The notes under the pieces were generated by a model. That model worked only from the letters and a program-made list of their open reading frames with translations. It was not told where the DNA came from and made no database searches. A DNA stretch of 64,000 bases, from positions 62,001 through 126,000 of the forward strand of contig CAZFVA010000003.1 in NCBI GenBank assembly GCA_964522105.1, read 5' to 3'. The translations under genes and the position numbers were made by a program. Shown here one piece after another: positions 62,453 through 64,000 of this stretch. How positions within the stretch are numbered: position 1 is the stretch's first letter; each line of letters begins with the position of its first letter. This stretch comes from JAGOFO01 sp964522105 (GTDB lineage: Bacteria > Myxococcota_A > UBA9042 > DTJE01).

Positions 62453-63322
62453 TTACTCGTTACTGGGTTTGTTGGTGCCATTCAGGCGTGCCATGATCGT
62501 GGCCGCTTTTTCCGGGCCGACGATGTCTTCGGCAAGCTTCTTGATGTCCTTTATCCAGACGTAGCGCCGGATGCCCCAGCTTTCGGCTTTAAGCAGGTCG
62601 ATAGTCTGTTCGATCTGGTCCAGAGCGGCTTCGGCGTCTTCCTGTGCTTCCCACAGACCTTTAGCGTGATAAAGGTGGTTCAGCGGGTAATCGGGAAACA
62701 GCACTACTGCTTCTTCAAGTAATTCCATGCCGCGGTCGGGATCCCCGGGGCCCATCGGCCATCCCGGAGCCCGCGTAAGAAAGTATCCAAGCAAACGTCT
62801 CGGGCCACCAAAGTCAATGTCCGGGTCCATCTTCAGCGCGCGCACCATATGCTTATGTAGTTTGCCCAGGCTGCGCATGGCCTTCATGATGGTGTCAGAA
62901 ACGGCCAGTCCAAGATTTACAGCGTAGTAATAGGACGACTCGGGCTCGAGCAGTGCGCCTGTTGCCATTGCATATTCGGCCCAGGCAACCCCTTCCCGCG
63001 CTATCGAATGTCTTCTTGCCGTCCCTGCGTCGCCTTCCGGGCTGCTTTCCGCCAGTACCGAGCAAAGTTGTGAAGCCTGCAGTGATGCAGCGGCAAGCGG
63101 CGGTTTCATGCCCCGGATGGCCGAAAGCGCACAACTGAGTTGCGACATGGACGAACGGTTGATGTCAGTGTGGACCGGGGCCAGTGCGTCTTCCAGATTA
63201 TCAGGACACGAATCAAGCGATTCAAGTACGTAAAGTTTTCCGCTGAAAGCCGGCCCGCACCCTGTAATAAAACAGGCAGACAGGGCGACGAAGGACAAGA
63301 CGATGCGGTGAGCTATTTCCAC
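62453..63322 (-). CDS. TatT/TPR-like lipoprotein
   Basis: 289 residues. GTG 63322 overlaps the stop of the PhnD-like gene by 10 bases. The signal peptide ends in lipobox ACFITGCGP. Several helix pairs follow with GGPRRLLGYFLTRAPGWPMG and a final TPR-like helix set, resembling the TatT (T component of certain TRAP-associated systems) pattern. A role as a periplasmic or outer-membrane partner of the adjacent substrate-binding protein is inferred. Confidence 0.7.
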   Translation of the reverse strand: MEIAHRIVLSFVALSACFITGCGPAFSGKLYVLESLDSCPDNLEDALAPVHTDINRSSMSQLSCALSAIRGMKPPLAAASLQASQLCSVLAESSPEGDAGTARRHSIAREGVAWAEYAMATGALLEPESSYYYAVNLGLAVSDTIMKAMRSLGKLHKHMVRALKMDPDIDFGGPRRLLGYFLTRAPGWPMGPGDPDRGMELLEEAVVLFPDYPLNHLYHAKGLWEAQEDAEAALDQIEQTIDLLKAESWGIRRYVWIKDIKKLAEDIVGPEKAATIMARLNGTNKPSNE

Positions 63323-64000
63323 AGTGATCTGGCCTCGTTGAAAGTCTTTTCGTCGGTTTTGACAAAGCCCTTGATGCCGAACATTTCACAGAACTGCGTG
63401 CCGTCTTTCGTACTGCAGAATTTTTCCATTGTCGCGGTGAATTTCTTTCTGTCGTCCGCGGAAGTCTTTGTTTTGCTGGCGACCATCGGCATCAACGGCA
63501 AAGCCTTTGACGTGAAAATGACTTCAAGATCCTTGTTCAGCGGGTGGGACTTCAGGCTTGAGTATTGCTGATCAGTAACCAGGGCTGCATCAACGGTGCC
63601 TTCCGAAAGGTCGCGCAGGGTTTTCAACGCCTTGGTTGATTTATCAAGTGTGTAAGCCGCGAGGGGGTATTTGCCGGCAAAGACGACCTTTTCAACGAAA
63701 GTTGGTTCGGCAAAAGGCGTACCGCCAAGCTTCTTTCCTTTCAGTGCATCCATTGAACTGAAAGTTCCTTTTTTTGCCAGAACCCTGAAAGTTTCAGTCG
63801 CCTTGCCATCAATTTTCGGCTGGACCATGGCAATTAACTTGTCTTCATGGGAGAGGTAGTAACCAAGCGAAACAATAGCGAAATCAGGATTGGCCGCCAT
63901 CAGTGTGTCGCATTTTTCGGCTTCGGATGTAAATTCTGTTGTAAACAGGTTTTCTGTCCAACCGGCAAGCTTTTCCACGACCCGCAGCATCTGGTCTGTC
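63313..64000 (-). CDS. PhnD-like periplasmic substrate-binding protein (5' partial)
   Basis: The frame continues past the right edge, so the N-terminus (signal peptide) lies outside. The visible 225 or more residues have the two-lobe pattern of the PhnD/phosphonate-phosphite ABC transporter binding family, with NPDFAIVSLGYYLSHE, MDALKGKKLGGTPFAEPTF and EGTVDAALVTDQQ. The ligand is unknown. Phosphate, phosphonate or an organic ligand is possible. No permease or ATPase gene is in view, and a coupled TatT-like lipoprotein follows. Confidence 0.8.
   Translation of the reverse strand, partial: TDQMLRVVEKLAGWTENLFTTEFTSEAEKCDTLMAANPDFAIVSLGYYLSHEDKLIAMVQPKIDGKATETFRVLAKKGTFSSMDALKGKKLGGTPFAEPTFVEKVVFAGKYPLAAYTLDKSTKALKTLRDLSEGTVDAALVTDQQYSSLKSHPLNKDLEVIFTSKALPLMPMVASKTKTSADDRKKFTATMEKFCSTKDGTQFCEMFGIKGFVKTDEKTFNEARSLWK

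Overview
The window reads as a chromosomal scaffold from a Gram-negative, deltaproteobacterial-grade bacterium, most probably Myxococcota-like. This rests on gene content only: many lipobox signal peptides, an outer-membrane barrel, MEP-pathway ispG, and very large secreted lipoproteins with Cys-rich slime-mould-type repeats, CDxxDNDCDG (MopE-type) motifs, lamin-tail domains and Asp/Thr-rich tethers. Base composition is moderate, below that of classical myxobacteria, so the phylum call is an inference. Six runs of 100 Ns mark scaffold joins. Three are flanked by exact 55-bp duplications, so they are overlap artefacts and not real missing sequence.

Layout. 1-1299: end of a bacterial-microcompartment electron-transfer module (PduS-like and PduT-like), cut by a gap. 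1400-7776 (minus): endonuclease I lipoprotein and the recJ-secF-secD-yajC group. 7976-8560: solitary clpP. 8591-19016 (minus): a run containing a GH4 glycosidase, NAD kinase, a Lon-like protease and a tightly coupled operon with two BrxD/DUF2791-type ATPases, an Lhr-like helicase and an unrecognised coiled-coil protein. 19180-31397: rluD, a MopE/Kelch lipoprotein, ispG, a HAD phosphatase, a propeller lipoprotein, an NFACT-N protein with a huge Arg/Gly-rich tail, a KOW protein and a Cys/Met PLP enzyme. 31433-37080 (minus): four coupled genes for a contractile-tail baseplate, without sheath, tube or spike. 37202-38953: tRNA-Glu, tRNA-Lys, a sigma-54 activator and tRNA-Gly. 39142-43135: aldehyde dehydrogenase and a Rel protein with an altered hydrolase motif. 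43291-52753: repeat lipoprotein, LD-carboxypeptidase and serine hydrolase, CNNM/CBS protein, UDP-glucose dehydrogenase, rhomboid protease. 52750-60561: giant lamin-tail lipoprotein, a small anchored protein, a second Cys-rich lipoprotein and an outer-membrane protein. 60758-64000 (minus): a PhnD-like binding protein, a TatT/TPR-like lipoprotein and a polytopic membrane protein.

The strongest candidate for an undescribed system is the four-gene operon at 13672-19016. It looks related to the brxD-brxHI core of type 2 BREX and to Shango, but it has two paralogous ATPases, one with an N-terminal CarD/Tudor-like domain, and an unknown fourth protein in place of TerB. Second is the NFACT-N/RG-tail protein, which resembles an RqcH cut down to its first domain and coiled coil and fused to a disordered tail. 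Third is the orphan baseplate operon with a PASTA-fused tail protein. No CRISPR array, insertion sequence or integrase was seen.
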